A DNA stretch of 64,000 nucleotides, taken from contig CANNIZ010000019.1 in the NCBI GenBank assembly GCA_947505245.1, forward strand, positions 23,014 through 87,013, written 5' to 3'. Shown here piece after piece: positions 34,439 to 43,609 of the stretch. Both the position numbers and the translations under genes were made by a program. The notes beneath the pieces were generated by a model, which did not search any database, was not told the origin of the DNA, and saw only the letters and a list, made by a program, of their open reading frames with translations. The stretch comes from Pseudomonadota bacterium (lineage in GTDB: Bacteria > Myxococcota_A > UBA796 > GCA-2862545). Numbering within the stretch: the first letter of the stretch is position 1; each line of letters opens with the position of its first letter.

Positions 34439-35140
34439 ATGCGTTCGTTGGTACTGCTGTCCTTTCTGGCGATGGGTTGTTCGGGTTCGCAAGAGAAGAC
34501 CCTGACGGGTGTGGCCCCCCAGGGCGCGACGGATATCTACGCGATCGACACCCAGGGCCGGACCGCGCACGCGGACGCGGCGACGGGCGACTTCAAGGTG
34601 ACGATGGAGCCCGGCGCTCCGATGGTCCTGTTCGTCGCGATGGCCGACGGCTCGATCGCCCCGCTCACGTTCGATTCCAACTCGGCCGGCACGCGCCAGA
34701 GCCGCATCCCGGACTTCACCGGCACCGTGGCGCTCGGCCAGGTGTCGATCGTCGACCTCACCGCGCAGCGCGACGGCCAGGGCACCGTGGAAGCCGAGTC
34801 CGAGTCCAACCCGCTCGACTCGGTCGACAGCGACGAAGACGGCGAGTCCGATCTCTCCGATGCGGATGACGACGGCGACGGCGAAGGCGACGACGTCGAC
34901 GCGGACGACGACGGCAACGGCCAGGACGACTCCGCCGAAGACATGGACAGCGACGACGACGGCTCGCCCGACGAAGCCGACAGCGACGACGACGACGACG
35001 GCACGGAAGATGCCGAAGACGCGGACGACGACGGCGACGGTACGCCCGACGCGGAAGAGAGCGATGGCAGCGGCGACGGCAGCGGCGAAGACACGGACAG
35101 TGGCAGCGGCGGCGGCGGCGACGACACCGACGCCCCGTAG
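34439..35140 (+). CDS. Lipoprotein with an Asp-rich, calcium-binding-type tail
   Basis: 233 residues from ATG 34439 (GAGGAGG upstream). The signal peptide ends in lipobox LAMGC. Residues 18-125 are a small beta-rich domain (GATDIYAIDTQGRTAHADAA, GTVALGQVSIVDLTAQ). From about residue 125 the protein is almost entirely Asp/Ser/Gly/Glu, with repeated DxDxDGxG and SDEDGESD motifs like thrombospondin type 3 repeats, so it should bind many calcium ions. It ends GGGGDDTDAP. A longer start at 34385 would place residues before the signal peptide. The gene is probably controlled through the two dyads upstream. Confidence 0.8.
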   Translation: MRSLVLLSFLAMGCSGSQEKTLTGVAPQGATDIYAIDTQGRTAHADAATGDFKVTMEPGAPMVLFVAMADGSIAPLTFDSNSAGTRQSRIPDFTGTVALGQVSIVDLTAQRDGQGTVEAESESNPLDSVDSDEDGESDLSDADDDGDGEGDDVDADDDGNGQDDSAEDMDSDDDGSPDEADSDDDDDGTEDAEDADDDGDGTPDAEESDGSGDGSGEDTDSGSGGGGDDTDAP

Positions 35141-35232
35141 GTACGAGAAGCTCGCACGGTTCCACAGGGCCGCGCGCTCACGTTGACCTCCGCCCGCGCA
35201 TGAACGATGCTGCGGGGCAACGAGGAAAGACG

Positions 35233-36333
35233 TTGAGCGACGCGGCCCTCCTGCATCTGGAAAACGTGGTCAAGCGGTTCGGCACCTCCACTGCGGTGGA
35301 CGGGGTCAACTTCACCGTTCGGTCGGGTGAGTTCCTCACCCTGCTCGGGCCGAGCGGGTGCGGAAAGACCACGATCCTGCGCATGATCGCGGGCTTCGAG
35401 ACGCCTACCTCGGGTCGGATCCTGCTCGACGGCCAGGACATCGCGCCGCTGCCGCCGTGGAATCGCCCGGTAAACACGGTGTTCCAGCAGTACGCGCTGT
35501 TCCCGCACCTCACCGTCGGTGAGAACGTCGCGTTCGGGCTGCGCCGAAAGGGCGCCCAGACCGGCGAGATCGGGCCGCGCGTGGCCGAGGCGCTCGAGTC
35601 GGTGCGGCTCGGACAATTCGCCGATCGGATGCCGAGCCAGCTGTCGGGCGGGCAGCAGCAGCGGGTCGCGCTCGCGCGCGCGCTCGTGTGCAAGCCGCGG
35701 CTGCTGTTGCTCGACGAGCCGCTGTCGGCCCTCGATCACGCCTTGCGCGTGGCGATGCGCGAGGAGCTGCGCGAATTGCAGCAGAAGGCGGGCATCGCGT
35801 TCGTGTTCGTCACCCACGATCAGGGCGAGGCGCTCGCGATGAGCGACCGCATCGCGGTGATCGGCCACGGGCGCGTGCACCAGCTCGCGACGCCAGCAGA
35901 CGTCTACGAGCGGCCTGCGAACCGGTACGTGGCGTCGTTCCTCGGTGCGGCGAACGTGCTGCGCGCCAAGCTGATCGCGATCGACGACGCCGGCGCAGAC
36001 GTGCAGATCGAAGGTGGCCCGGCGGCTCGGATCCCGGTCGGCGAATACCGGCCCCCGGTCGGGACGGACGTGGATCTCGTGTTGCGGCCTGACTTCGTCG
36101 CGATGTGCGCGGGACCGTCGGCCAACCACGTGTCGTGGAAGGTCCGCATCACCGATCGGCAGTACCACGGCCAGTTCACCCAATGGCGCGCGGAGGGGCT
36201 CGGCAAGGGGATCATCGAGGCGACCGCGACGCGTTCGCAGGTGGGCTCCGAGGTGGATCCGAAGCCGGGGACCGAGGCCTGGGTGGTGTTCCCCGCGACG
36301 TCGCTCGCGATGTTGCCGGTGGAGGGGACGTGA
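35233..36333 (+). CDS. potA: Spermidine/putrescine ABC transporter ATPase
   Basis: 366 residues from TTG 35233, chosen because GAGGAAAG sits 7 nt upstream; the ATG at 35200 would add 11 residues without a ribosome site. ABC motifs: Walker A GPSGCGKTT, Q-loop VFQQYALFPHLTV, signature LSGGQQQRV, Walker B LLLLDEPLSALD, H-loop VTHDQGEA. A TOBE domain follows from about residue 270. Energises uptake of polyamines with PotB, PotC and PotD further along. Its stop overlaps the GTG of an inserted ATPase gene rather than potB, an unusual break in the operon. Confidence 0.9.
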   Translation: MSDAALLHLENVVKRFGTSTAVDGVNFTVRSGEFLTLLGPSGCGKTTILRMIAGFETPTSGRILLDGQDIAPLPPWNRPVNTVFQQYALFPHLTVGENVAFGLRRKGAQTGEIGPRVAEALESVRLGQFADRMPSQLSGGQQQRVALARALVCKPRLLLLDEPLSALDHALRVAMREELRELQQKAGIAFVFVTHDQGEALAMSDRIAVIGHGRVHQLATPADVYERPANRYVASFLGAANVLRAKLIAIDDAGADVQIEGGPAARIPVGEYRPPVGTDVDLVLRPDFVAMCAGPSANHVSWKVRITDRQYHGQFTQWRAEGLGKGIIEATATRSQVGSEVDPKPGTEAWVVFPATSLAMLPVEGT

Positions 36334-37637
36334 CCGGCGGACTCAAGATCCGCCGCATCCACCTGCGCGGGTTCCAGCAGTTCCAGGACACCGTCCTCGA
36401 CTTCACGAACCCCGAGACCGGTGAAGTCGCGGATCGCGTTTGCTTCATCGGGCGTAACGGAACGGGTAAGACGACGATCTTGCGGGCCCTCGACGGGCTC
36501 CTGCAGTCGCTCCCTAAGCCTTCGCACGTTGGTACCGAGGCGTCCTATGTCATCGAATATGGCCAGCGGCGTCTTGTCCAGGTGACGACCTCCCAGGGGA
36601 AACGGCGCTCCGAATGGCGTGACGTCACGGGTGACGTTGCACTGGAGGAACGCGTCCTTCGTAACGAATCGAACCAATCGACCATGGTTGACTTGGGTGG
36701 TCCCTTGCGCTGCGACCTGATCGTCGTGCAGCGAGTCGATGTGCTGGTGAATCAGGGGCCAAACCTGGATGGCGTGCCGGAGACGTCCCTCAGCGCCGCG
36801 CTCGGCTTGATGCGCGACTTTCCGATTCGACACGAGGTGTCCGACGCCGCCGTGACCGAGATGTGGCGGTTGCTCGTCTACCTCGTGAAGCGTCGAGAGA
36901 GCGAACGTCAGGCTTACGAGGTCCTTCCCGAGAACATCAACAAGACGAAGGCGAACCTCATCACCGAGTTCGACGCGGTGAACCGTCCCGTGCTCGAGGG
37001 CCTGGCGAGCCTGTGGAACCGCATACTGGAGCCGGCCGGGCTTGAGTTCGACGTCGCCGGGGCCTCGATCCCGATTCAGCTCAACGAGAACCTGAAGGCG
37101 TACATCCGCCACAAGGCGAGCGGCGACGTCATCGCGTATTCCGCGTTGAGCACGGGCATTCGGAACTTCATGTTTCGGACCGGCCACCTGTACCTGCTGT
37201 ATTTCAACCGCGTCGTGGAGCGCGGCTTCGTGCTGATCGACGAGCCCGAGGACAGCCTGTTTCCCGACTTCCTGTTCGAGCTGACCGCGGTGTGGGAGGA
37301 GATCCTCAAGGGTTCGAGCACCCAGCTGTTCGTCGCCACGCACAGCCCGATCGTCGCAGCCCAGTTTGAGCCCTGGCAGCGCATCGTCCTTGAGTGGGAC
37401 GGCCACGGCCATGTGACCGCGAAGCACGGTCGGGCGCCCAAGGGCGACGATCCCAACGATGTTCTTCGGCAGGACTTCGACTTGCCCGAGCTGATGGGAC
37501 CGGCCGGCGTGGACGCGTGGCGCCGTTACCTCGAGCTGCGCGACCAGGTGGACTCTGGAGGCGGCGACCGGCACACGAAGATCGAGCAGATGGCCGATCT
37601 CGCCCGGCGGTACGGCTTCGCCGGAGATGAGTCATGA
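36330..37637 (+). CDS. SMC/RecF-like ATPase, PtuA-like component of a Septu-type defence pair
   Basis: 435 residues from GTG 36330, overlapping the potA stop. N-terminal IRRIHLRGFQQFQ and Walker A FIGRNGTGKTTIL are typical of AAA_15/AAA_21 ATPases. A central insert of about 130 residues follows, then a signature-like YSALSTGIRNFMF, Walker B GFVLIDEPEDSLFPDF and H-loop LFVATHSPIVAAQF. The partner gene overlaps by 4 nt and encodes an HNH nuclease. An ATPase of this type followed by such a nuclease is the layout of Septu (PtuA-PtuB). Codon use includes more CGT, GTT and TTG than in the pot genes, hinting at transfer. Other ATPase/HNH pairs cannot be excluded. Confidence 0.7.
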   Translation: MTGGLKIRRIHLRGFQQFQDTVLDFTNPETGEVADRVCFIGRNGTGKTTILRALDGLLQSLPKPSHVGTEASYVIEYGQRRLVQVTTSQGKRRSEWRDVTGDVALEERVLRNESNQSTMVDLGGPLRCDLIVVQRVDVLVNQGPNLDGVPETSLSAALGLMRDFPIRHEVSDAAVTEMWRLLVYLVKRRESERQAYEVLPENINKTKANLITEFDAVNRPVLEGLASLWNRILEPAGLEFDVAGASIPIQLNENLKAYIRHKASGDVIAYSALSTGIRNFMFRTGHLYLLYFNRVVERGFVLIDEPEDSLFPDFLFELTAVWEEILKGSSTQLFVATHSPIVAAQFEPWQRIVLEWDGHGHVTAKHGRAPKGDDPNDVLRQDFDLPELMGPAGVDAWRRYLELRDQVDSGGGDRHTKIEQMADLARRYGFAGDES

Positions 37638-38218
37638 GGTTCCTCGTCAAGGGCCCGCCGCCAGACGGGCTGAGGGCGTACCGCGCCGACGGCGACAACC
37701 GTACCCTTCGGGCGGCGCTGCTGGACGCTCAGCGTGGCTACTGCGCCTACACCGAGAAGCGCGTTGATGCGCTCGACACGTGCGCCGTCGAGCACTTCGA
37801 TCCGCGCAAGAAGGGCGATGACGACTGGTTCAACTGGTACGCGACTCTGCAGAGCGCGAACCAACGTAAGCGCCGGCACGATCGGGCACTCGCGAACGCC
37901 CCGTTCTTCGAATCCAGGTTCTTCCAAAAGGTGGAAGGCGCAGCGCGGATTCGGTACGTGCGGGGTCGCGGGCTCTACAAGGCGGTCGATCCTGCGGACG
38001 TGGAGGCGCGCGAACTCATCGAGTACCTCGGTCTCAACGACCCCACGCTGCACGACGTTCGCCGCCGTCACGTAAAGCGCGTGCGCGACACGCTCGCTCG
38101 TATCGCTCAGAGCGAGTGGATCGAGTGGTTTCGGGAGCATCCGGAAGACCTGTCGTTCATCACTGCCATCGAAGTGGAACTCGAGCTCCCGGGCCTGCTC
38201 GCGAAGGCGGCCGCATGA
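37634..38218 (+). CDS. HNH endonuclease, PtuB-like partner
   Basis: 194 residues; ATG 37634 overlaps the ATPase stop. HNH core: GYCAYTEKRV, then AVEHFDPRKKGDDDWFNWYA and TLQSANQRKRRH, with the catalytic His in EHFDP and the terminal Asn in SANQRK. In usual family members a zinc-binding CxxC and a second C-x-x-C flank this core; here they read CAYT and SANQ, so the zinc site is lost. Septu nucleases cut phage or host nucleic acid when the ATPase partner is triggered (family knowledge). Its stop overlaps potB's start (ATGA), so the cassette is embedded in the transporter operon. Confidence 0.7.
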   Translation: MRFLVKGPPPDGLRAYRADGDNRTLRAALLDAQRGYCAYTEKRVDALDTCAVEHFDPRKKGDDDWFNWYATLQSANQRKRRHDRALANAPFFESRFFQKVEGAARIRYVRGRGLYKAVDPADVEARELIEYLGLNDPTLHDVRRRHVKRVRDTLARIAQSEWIEWFREHPEDLSFITAIEVELELPGLLAKAAA

Positions 38219-39081
38219 CCCAGACCTCGCGCGGAGCCTGGCTCATGGCGCCTGCCGTCCTGCTCCTCGCGTCGATGCTGATTCTGCCGTTGGGGCTGAT
38301 GTTCATGGACAGCTTCGCGCCGCGCGGGCTGCACGGCGGCGTGGACTGGCCGGACGATCTCGTCGCGTACTTCCGCTCCGGCGACTTCCTGCAGAACTAC
38401 GCGAGCGCGCTCACCACCACGTTCCTCGCCATCCTGTGGCGGTCGCTCAAGCTCGCGTTGCTCGCGACGGGCTTCTGCCTGCTGCTCGGCTACCCCGTCG
38501 CGTACACGCTCGCGATGCACCTTCCCGGGCGGCTGCGGAGCCTCGCGCTGCTCGGCATCGCGATCCCGCTGTGGACGAGCTTCGTCGTGCGCACGTTTGC
38601 GTGGGTGTGGCTGCTGCGCGGGGAGGGCGTGTTGAACAACCTCCTCGAGTGGATCGGGCTGATCGACCAGCCGCTCGCGTTGCTCTACAACGAAGGCGCC
38701 GTGCTGCTCGGGCTCGTGTACTACGAGCTCCCGTTCATGATCCTGCCCGTTTACGCGTCCGTCGAGCGGCTCGACAAGCGGCTGCTCGAGGCGGCGGCCG
38801 ATCTCGGTGCCACACCGTGGACCGCGTTCTGGCGCGTCACCCTGCCGCTCACCCGGCCCGGCGTGCTCGCTGGCTGTGCGCTCGTGTTCGTGCCCGCCGC
38901 CGGGCAGTACGTCGTGTCGGACATGCTCGGCGGGTCGAAGGTCGCGCTCGTCGGCAACGTCGTGCAGAACCAGTTCTTCGGCGGCAAGAACCCGCCGTTC
39001 GGGTTCGCGCTCACGTTCCTGCTCACCGCGATGGTGCTGCTGCTCGTGGCGCTCGCTCCGAACGTGGTGAAGGAGAAGTGA
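38215..39081 (+). CDS. potB: Spermidine/putrescine ABC transporter permease
   Basis: 288 residues, six predicted membrane spans, beginning with LMAPAVLLLASMLILPLGLM. The ABC-permease EAA loop is EAAADLGATPWTAFWRVTLP at about residue 202, the contact surface for PotA. The pattern matches PotB/PotH-class permeases. The start overlaps the stop of the HNH nuclease gene. The stop TGA shares its last base with the first base of an 83-bp dispersed repeat, so potB and potC are 211 bp apart, unusual within a pot operon. Confidence 0.9.
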   Translation: MTQTSRGAWLMAPAVLLLASMLILPLGLMFMDSFAPRGLHGGVDWPDDLVAYFRSGDFLQNYASALTTTFLAILWRSLKLALLATGFCLLLGYPVAYTLAMHLPGRLRSLALLGIAIPLWTSFVVRTFAWVWLLRGEGVLNNLLEWIGLIDQPLALLYNEGAVLLGLVYYELPFMILPVYASVERLDKRLLEAAADLGATPWTAFWRVTLPLTRPGVLAGCALVFVPAAGQYVVSDMLGGSKVALVGNVVQNQFFGGKNPPFGFALTFLLTAMVLLLVALAPNVVKEK

Positions 39082-39163
39082 TGCAAGCCCCGCAGCGCCC
39101 GCGTTCGAAGTGGCAGCCAGCGCGCGCGGAGCCCGCCCGTGGCGGATCCGCGCAGCGCGCGCG
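39081..39163 (+). repeat. Dispersed 83-bp repeat, copy 1 (between potB and potC)
   Basis: Begins ATGCAAGC at the potB stop and ends in GCGCGCGCG. It matches 53578-53660 at 71 of 83 bases with no gaps; the last 43 bp match at 42 of 43. The conserved part holds GCGCGCGCGGAGCCC and GCGCAGCGCGCGCG, which can pair imperfectly. A further 129 bp to potC (39164-39292) holds no gene that I can see. Confidence 0.8.
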
Positions 39164-39292
39164 ACGCCGCGAAGTGCGGGCGGGCGCGAGGAGCGCCGTT
39201 GTCCTCGACATTCTCGGGCCTGCGGCCCTGCGAATGCCGTGGGGCTACCGGCTCGCTACGCGAGCGAAGTCCCCGGCGCAGCCGGTGAAGAC

Positions 39293-40081
39293 GTGACCGG
39301 CGTATCCGAGACGCCGAAGCACCTGTTCCGCGCGTACACCGTGGCGTTGTACCTGTTCCTTTACCTGCCCGTGTTCGTGTTGATCATCTTCTCGTTCAAC
39401 AACGCGACGCACACCGCGCAGTTCGAGGGCCTGACGACGAAGTGGTACGAGGCTGCCTGGGCGGACGAGGCGGCCTGGCGCGCCGCGAAGATGAGCCTGA
39501 AGCTGTCGGTGTCGACGGTGCTCACGTCGGTGACGTTCGGCACGTTGGCCGCGGTGGGGCTGCGGTACTCGAGCGCCAAACTTCAGCGCGTCGTGTGGCC
39601 GCTGCTGCTGCTGCCGATCGTGTTGCCCGAGATCGCGATGGCCGTCGCGTTCCTCAAGCTCTACGGCGCGCTGCACATCGAGCTGGGCTTCTTGACCGTT
39701 TGGCTGTCGCACGTCGCGTTCAGCGTCAGCTACGTGGTCGTCGTCGTGCAGGCGCGGCTGTCGGGAATGGACCACTCGCTCGAAGAGGCCGCCGCCGACC
39801 TCGGCGCGCCGCCTGTCACCACGTTCTTCACCATCACGCTGCCCCAGCTTCTGCCCGCGGTGGCATCCGCGGCCATGCTCGTGTTCGCCTTGTCGATCGA
39901 CGACTACGTGATCACGAGCTTCGTCGCGGGGGTCGGCAACACGACCGTTCCGGTGTACGTGTACGGCCTGTTCCGAAAGAAGATCACGCCCGAGATCCAC
40001 GCCATCAGCACGCTGTTGCTCTCGGTCACCACGCCCCTCATCATCGGGTCGTGGGTGCTTGAGAACCGCGACAGCAAATAG
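39293..40081 (+). CDS. potC: Spermidine/putrescine ABC transporter permease
   Basis: 262 residues from GTG 39293 (MTGVSETPKHLFRAYT). Six membrane spans, first LYLFLYLPVFVLIIFSF. EAA loop: EAAADLGAPPVTTFFTITLP near residue 172. The protein fits PotC/PotI-class permeases and forms the heterodimeric channel with PotB. There is no clear ribosome site; the frame is open further upstream through the dispersed repeat, but that extension is low-complexity and not homologous. The potD gene follows after 9 bp. Confidence 0.88.
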   Translation: MTGVSETPKHLFRAYTVALYLFLYLPVFVLIIFSFNNATHTAQFEGLTTKWYEAAWADEAAWRAAKMSLKLSVSTVLTSVTFGTLAAVGLRYSSAKLQRVVWPLLLLPIVLPEIAMAVAFLKLYGALHIELGFLTVWLSHVAFSVSYVVVVVQARLSGMDHSLEEAAADLGAPPVTTFFTITLPQLLPAVASAAMLVFALSIDDYVITSFVAGVGNTTVPVYVYGLFRKKITPEIHAISTLLLSVTTPLIIGSWVLENRDSK

Positions 40082-40090
40082 GAGTCCCCC

Positions 40091-41128
40091 ATGACGTTGT
40101 TGGCATTCTTGTTCGCGTGTACCGGCGGTGGCTCCGCGACGACCGAGCCGCCCGCCGCGGCTCCGAAGGAGCTCCACGTCTACATCTGGACGAACTACCA
40201 CTCGGAAGACGTCGTGAAGCGCTTCGAAGAGAAGTGCGCCTGCAAGGTGATCCTCGACACGTATGACAACAACGAGGTCATCGAGCAGAAGCTCCAGGCC
40301 GGCGGTGTGGCGTACGACATCGTGGTGCCGAGCGACTACATGGTGCTGTCGCTCTCCGAGCAGGGCCTGTTGACCGAGCTGGACGAGGCCAAGCTGCCCG
40401 GACTGCCGCATCTGGATCCGAAGCTCGACTGGCAGAAGACGTCTGGTGCAAAGCGCACGGGCGTCCCGTACCTGTGGGGCACGGCGGGCCTCGCGTATGA
40501 CACGACGCAGGTGACAGGCGTGGTGGATTCGTGGTCGGTGGTGTTCGACCCCAAGAACAAGAACCGCGTCGTGCTGCTCGACGACATGCGCGAGGTGTTC
40601 GCGATCGCGCTGAAGTCGGCCGGCAAGTCGGTGAACGACGCGGACGAAGCCGATCTCGCCGCTGCGTTGACCAAGCTCAAGGCGCAGAAGCCGCTCGTGC
40701 TCGCGTACGACTCGTCGGACTTCGCTGGCAAGCTGCAGGGCGGCGACGCGTGGGTGGCGCACGGCTACTCCGGCGAGCTCGCTTCGGCCGCGCGCGAATC
40801 GGGTGGAAAGCTCAAGTACATCGTCCCGAAAGAGGGCGCGACGCTCGCGGTCGACAACCTCGCGATCCCCAAGTCCGCGAAGGAACCCGAGCTCGCGTAC
40901 CAGTTCATCGAGTTCATGCTCGACCCGGACAACGCGGCCGAGACGACGAACGCGACGGGCTACGCGACCGCGAACAAGGACGCGCTGCCGAAGATCAAGC
41001 CCGAGCTCGCGAACGACCCGGCGGTGTTCCCGCCGCCCGAGGTGCTCGCGAACTGCGAGATGATCAAGGACCTCGGCGAGGCGACGCCCAAGCTCGACGC
41101 GATGTGGACCGAGCTGAAGGCGTTCTAG
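40091..41128 (+). CDS. potD: Spermidine/putrescine-binding lipoprotein
   Basis: 345 residues; TAGGAG precedes ATG 40091. A very short signal peptide with lipobox-like FLFAC gives a membrane-anchored binding protein. PotD/PotF features: LHVYIWTNYHSEDVVKRFEE, VILDTYDNNEVIEQKLQAG, YDIVVPSDYMV, VPYLWGTAGLAYD, and the hinge region TLAVDNLAIPKSAKEPELA. It captures polyamines outside the cytoplasm and delivers them to PotBC. Last gene of the operon. Confidence 0.9.
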   Translation: MTLLAFLFACTGGGSATTEPPAAAPKELHVYIWTNYHSEDVVKRFEEKCACKVILDTYDNNEVIEQKLQAGGVAYDIVVPSDYMVLSLSEQGLLTELDEAKLPGLPHLDPKLDWQKTSGAKRTGVPYLWGTAGLAYDTTQVTGVVDSWSVVFDPKNKNRVVLLDDMREVFAIALKSAGKSVNDADEADLAAALTKLKAQKPLVLAYDSSDFAGKLQGGDAWVAHGYSGELASAARESGGKLKYIVPKEGATLAVDNLAIPKSAKEPELAYQFIEFMLDPDNAAETTNATGYATANKDALPKIKPELANDPAVFPPPEVLANCEMIKDLGEATPKLDAMWTELKAF

Positions 41129-41182
41129 GCGCGCGTCGAACGTCCGCCGACGCGATAAGATTCATGCATTGTAGGAGACCCC

Positions 41183-41482
41183 ATGTCGAACCCCGAAGAC
41201 GAATACTTCGCGCGCATTGACCGCGAGAACAAAGAGAAGCTGAAGGCCGCGCTCGGCAAGGACTTGATCAAAGGCGAGCTCGAGGAGCGCAAGAAGCTGC
41301 ATTGGAACAAGTGCGGCAAGTGTGGTGCAGACATGCACGCCAAGCCGTTCCGCGGCGTCGAGATCGAGCTGTGTGAGCACTGCGGTGCCGTGTTGCTCGA
41401 TTCGGGTGAGCTCGAAAAGCTCGCGGGCACCGACAAGAGCGGCATCTTCTCGTCGATGCGCGGGCTGTTCGGCGGCGGTTAG
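41183..41482 (+). CDS. Small zinc-ribbon (zf-TFIIB-like) protein
   Basis: 99 residues; AGGAG upstream of ATG 41183. A charged helical first 45 residues precedes a zinc ribbon: CGKCGADM at about residue 44 and CEHCGAV at about 66, with the family-typical LLDSGELEKL after it. A glycine-rich tail ends the protein. Such zf-TFIIB proteins are common and poorly understood; this one has the usual length and pattern. It converges on aroC with a 4-bp gap. Confidence 0.8.
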   Translation: MSNPEDEYFARIDRENKEKLKAALGKDLIKGELEERKKLHWNKCGKCGADMHAKPFRGVEIELCEHCGAVLLDSGELEKLAGTDKSGIFSSMRGLFGGG

Positions 41483-41486
41483 GCCG

Positions 41487-42572
41487 CTAAGAACCGCACT
41501 GTCCGCGCCAGCGGAGCCAGTGGTCCGCGAGCACGATCGCGGCCATGGCTTCGACGACCGGCACGGCGCGCGGCAGCACGCAGGGATCGTGGCGTCCGCG
41601 GGGCGTGAGCACCGCGGCGTTTCCTTGATCGTCGACGGTGTCTTGCGGGCGGAACACGGTGGCGACCGGCTTGAACGCGCACCGGAACGTGATCGGCATG
41701 CCGTTGCTGATCCCGCCCTGGATGCCGCCTGAGCGGTTCGTACGCGTGCGGACGCCGCCCTGGCCGTCGGGCTCGAAAAGGTCGTTGTGGGCGAGCCCGT
41801 TCAGGCGCGCGCCCGCGAACCCGTCGCCCGACTCGAAGCCTTTGCATGCCGGGATCGACAACATCGCCTTGCCGAGATCCGCTTCGAGCTTGTCGAACAC
41901 GGGGTCGCCGAGGCCGGCGGGTACGCCGCGAACGACGCAGCGGATGGTGCCGCCGACCGTGTCGCCCGCAGCGCGCGCGGCGCGGATTCGCTCGGCCATC
42001 GCGAGGGAGGCGACGGGATCGGGGCAGCGGACCTCGCTCGCGTCCACGGCTTCCTGCGCGACGGTGGCGTCGTCGACCGTCGCGTCGATGTCGGCCACCG
42101 AGTCGACCCACGCGACGATCTGCACGGGGCCGAGCGACGTGAGCACCTGCGCGGCGATCGCCCCTGCCGCGACGCGCCCGGCGGTCTCACGCGCCGACGA
42201 GCGCCCGCCCCCCGCCCACGCGCGGTGGCCGTACCTGGCGTCGTACGTGAAGTCTGCGTGGGAGGGCCGGTACAGGTGGCGCCACGACTCGTACGCGGAG
42301 GGATCGGCGTCTTCGTTGCGCAACAGCAGGGCGATCGGCGAGCCGAGGGTCAGCCCCTCTGAGACGCCCGAGAGAACCTCGACGGTGTCGGACTCCTTGC
42401 GCATCGTGCCGAGCTTGCCTTTGCCGGGCGCGCGACGGTCGAGCGCCGCCTGGAGCGCCGCGACGTCGAGCGTGAGGCGCGGTGGACAGCCCTCGACGAT
42501 CGCGCCGAGACCGCCTCCGTGGCTCTCTCCGAACGTGGTGACGCGGAACAGGACTCCAAACGCGCTGCCCAA
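41487..42572 (-). CDS. aroC: Chorismate synthase
   Basis: 361 residues from TTG 42572, giving [20 protein letters not shown], the canonical start; GGAGG precedes it. Signature motifs: [33 protein letters not shown] and [13 protein letters not shown]. It converts 5-enolpyruvylshikimate-3-phosphate to chorismate using reduced FMN, the last common step to aromatic amino acids. Chorismate also feeds the MqnA-dependent menaquinone route encoded at 53846-58471. It is divergent from psd with only 27 bp between starts. Longer readings to 43307 overlap psd and are rejected. Confidence 0.95.
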   Translation of the reverse strand: MGSAFGVLFRVTTFGESHGGGLGAIVEGCPPRLTLDVAALQAALDRRAPGKGKLGTMRKESDTVEVLSGVSEGLTLGSPIALLLRNEDADPSAYESWRHLYRPSHADFTYDARYGHRAWAGGGRSSARETAGRVAAGAIAAQVLTSLGPVQIVAWVDSVADIDATVDDATVAQEAVDASEVRCPDPVASLAMAERIRAARAAGDTVGGTIRCVVRGVPAGLGDPVFDKLEADLGKAMLSIPACKGFESGDGFAGARLNGLAHNDLFEPDGQGGVRTRTNRSGGIQGGISNGMPITFRCAFKPVATVFRPQDTVDDQGNAAVLTPRGRHDPCVLPRAVPVVEAMAAIVLADHWLRWRGQCGS

Positions 42573-42587
42573 GCGGCCTCCGTCTGG

Positions 42588-42593
42588 TACTGT
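42588..42593 (+). promoter_or_regulatory. TACTGT -10 box, 6 nt before the psd GTG
   Basis: TACTGT ends at 42593 and the GTG start is at 42600, with no ribosome site in the six bases between. The same 6-nt spacing is found before 18647 and 22032, consistent with a leaderless start. Confidence 0.4.
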
Positions 42594-42599
42594 AGCGCG

Positions 42600-43433
42600 G
42601 TGAAGGACGCCGTCATCGTCTCGCTGCTGTCGTTGACCCCGCGCAAGCGCGGGGCGCGCACCATGGGCTGGTTCGCGCGAACGAAGGCGTCGCGCATGAT
42701 GGTGCGGCTGTTCATACGCACGTACGGCGTGGACGTGTCGGAGGCGGAGTTCCCGCTCGCGGCCTACCCCACGCTCGAGGCGCTGTTTACGCGCAAGCTC
42801 CGCGCCGGTGCGCGCCCGATCCATGATGCGCCGGCCGCGATCGTGTCCCCGGTGGACGGCATGGTGGCGTTCGTCGGCCGCACGACGGGCGGCCTCGTCG
42901 AGGTCGCGCCGGGGCGGCCCACGACGATCGCGCACCTCCTCGATGAGCCGTTCGACGGTGAGCGCGACTGCGTCGTGATCTACCTGTCGCCGAAGGACTA
43001 CCACCGCGTCCACGTCCCGCGCGAAGGCGCCGTCGTGCGGTGGCGCTACGTGCCGGGCACGTTGTGGCCGGTGTTCCCGGCGGCCGTCCGGCGCGTGAAG
43101 AAGCTGTTCGAAAAGAACGAGCGCGTCGCGGTGCGGTTCGACACCGATCACGGGCCGCTGGACGTGGTGCTCGTCGGAGCGTTCGGCGTGGGCCGCATCA
43201 CGCTGTCGTTCTGCGATCTGGTCACGAACAGCGGCGGAAAGGCCATTGTCGGCGAGCCGCACCCGCGGCCGGAGCTCGCGCGCGGGGACGAGCTCGGCGT
43301 GTTCCACCTCGGCTCCACCGTGGTGCTCGTCGCGCCGCCGGGGCGTTGGCGGTTCACGGTGGCCAAGGGCGACCGCGTGCGGGTGGGCGTGCCCCTCGGC
43401 GAGGCGACGCCGCTGTTGACCTCGGTCGGCTGA
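42600..43433 (+). CDS. psd: Phosphatidylserine decarboxylase
   Basis: 277 residues from GTG 42600 ([18 protein letters not shown]). Family motifs: [43 protein letters not shown], and the autocleavage motif FHLGSTVVL (LGST), whose Ser becomes the pyruvoyl group. It makes phosphatidylethanolamine from phosphatidylserine at the inner membrane. Length is right for the short bacterial class. It is divergent from aroC; the start is inferred from the leaderless promoter pattern and family alignment. Confidence 0.93.
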   Translation: MKDAVIVSLLSLTPRKRGARTMGWFARTKASRMMVRLFIRTYGVDVSEAEFPLAAYPTLEALFTRKLRAGARPIHDAPAAIVSPVDGMVAFVGRTTGGLVEVAPGRPTTIAHLLDEPFDGERDCVVIYLSPKDYHRVHVPREGAVVRWRYVPGTLWPVFPAAVRRVKKLFEKNERVAVRFDTDHGPLDVVLVGAFGVGRITLSFCDLVTNSGGKAIVGEPHPRPELARGDELGVFHLGSTVVLVAPPGRWRFTVAKGDRVRVGVPLGEATPLLTSVG

Positions 43434-43609
43434 CGCCTCCGAATTTGCGGATTGCTCGCCGAGTCGGCGTACAAGGCGGAATGCGGGACGTTGTTCGGCA
43501 CGTGTGAACCCTTTTCACCCCGCCGCGGCTCTCTCGCTTGCGTCCGCAAAGGCGGTCCGGGAGGTCCAGTGGGAAAGGTCGTGGAAAGGCAGCGCTTGCA
43601 GGCGACGCC

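Noticed and set aside
41487..43307. 606-codon reading of chorismate synthase
   Set aside because: The extra 245 N-terminal residues overlap psd in antisense; the family starts at MGSAFGVLF with a GGAGG site.
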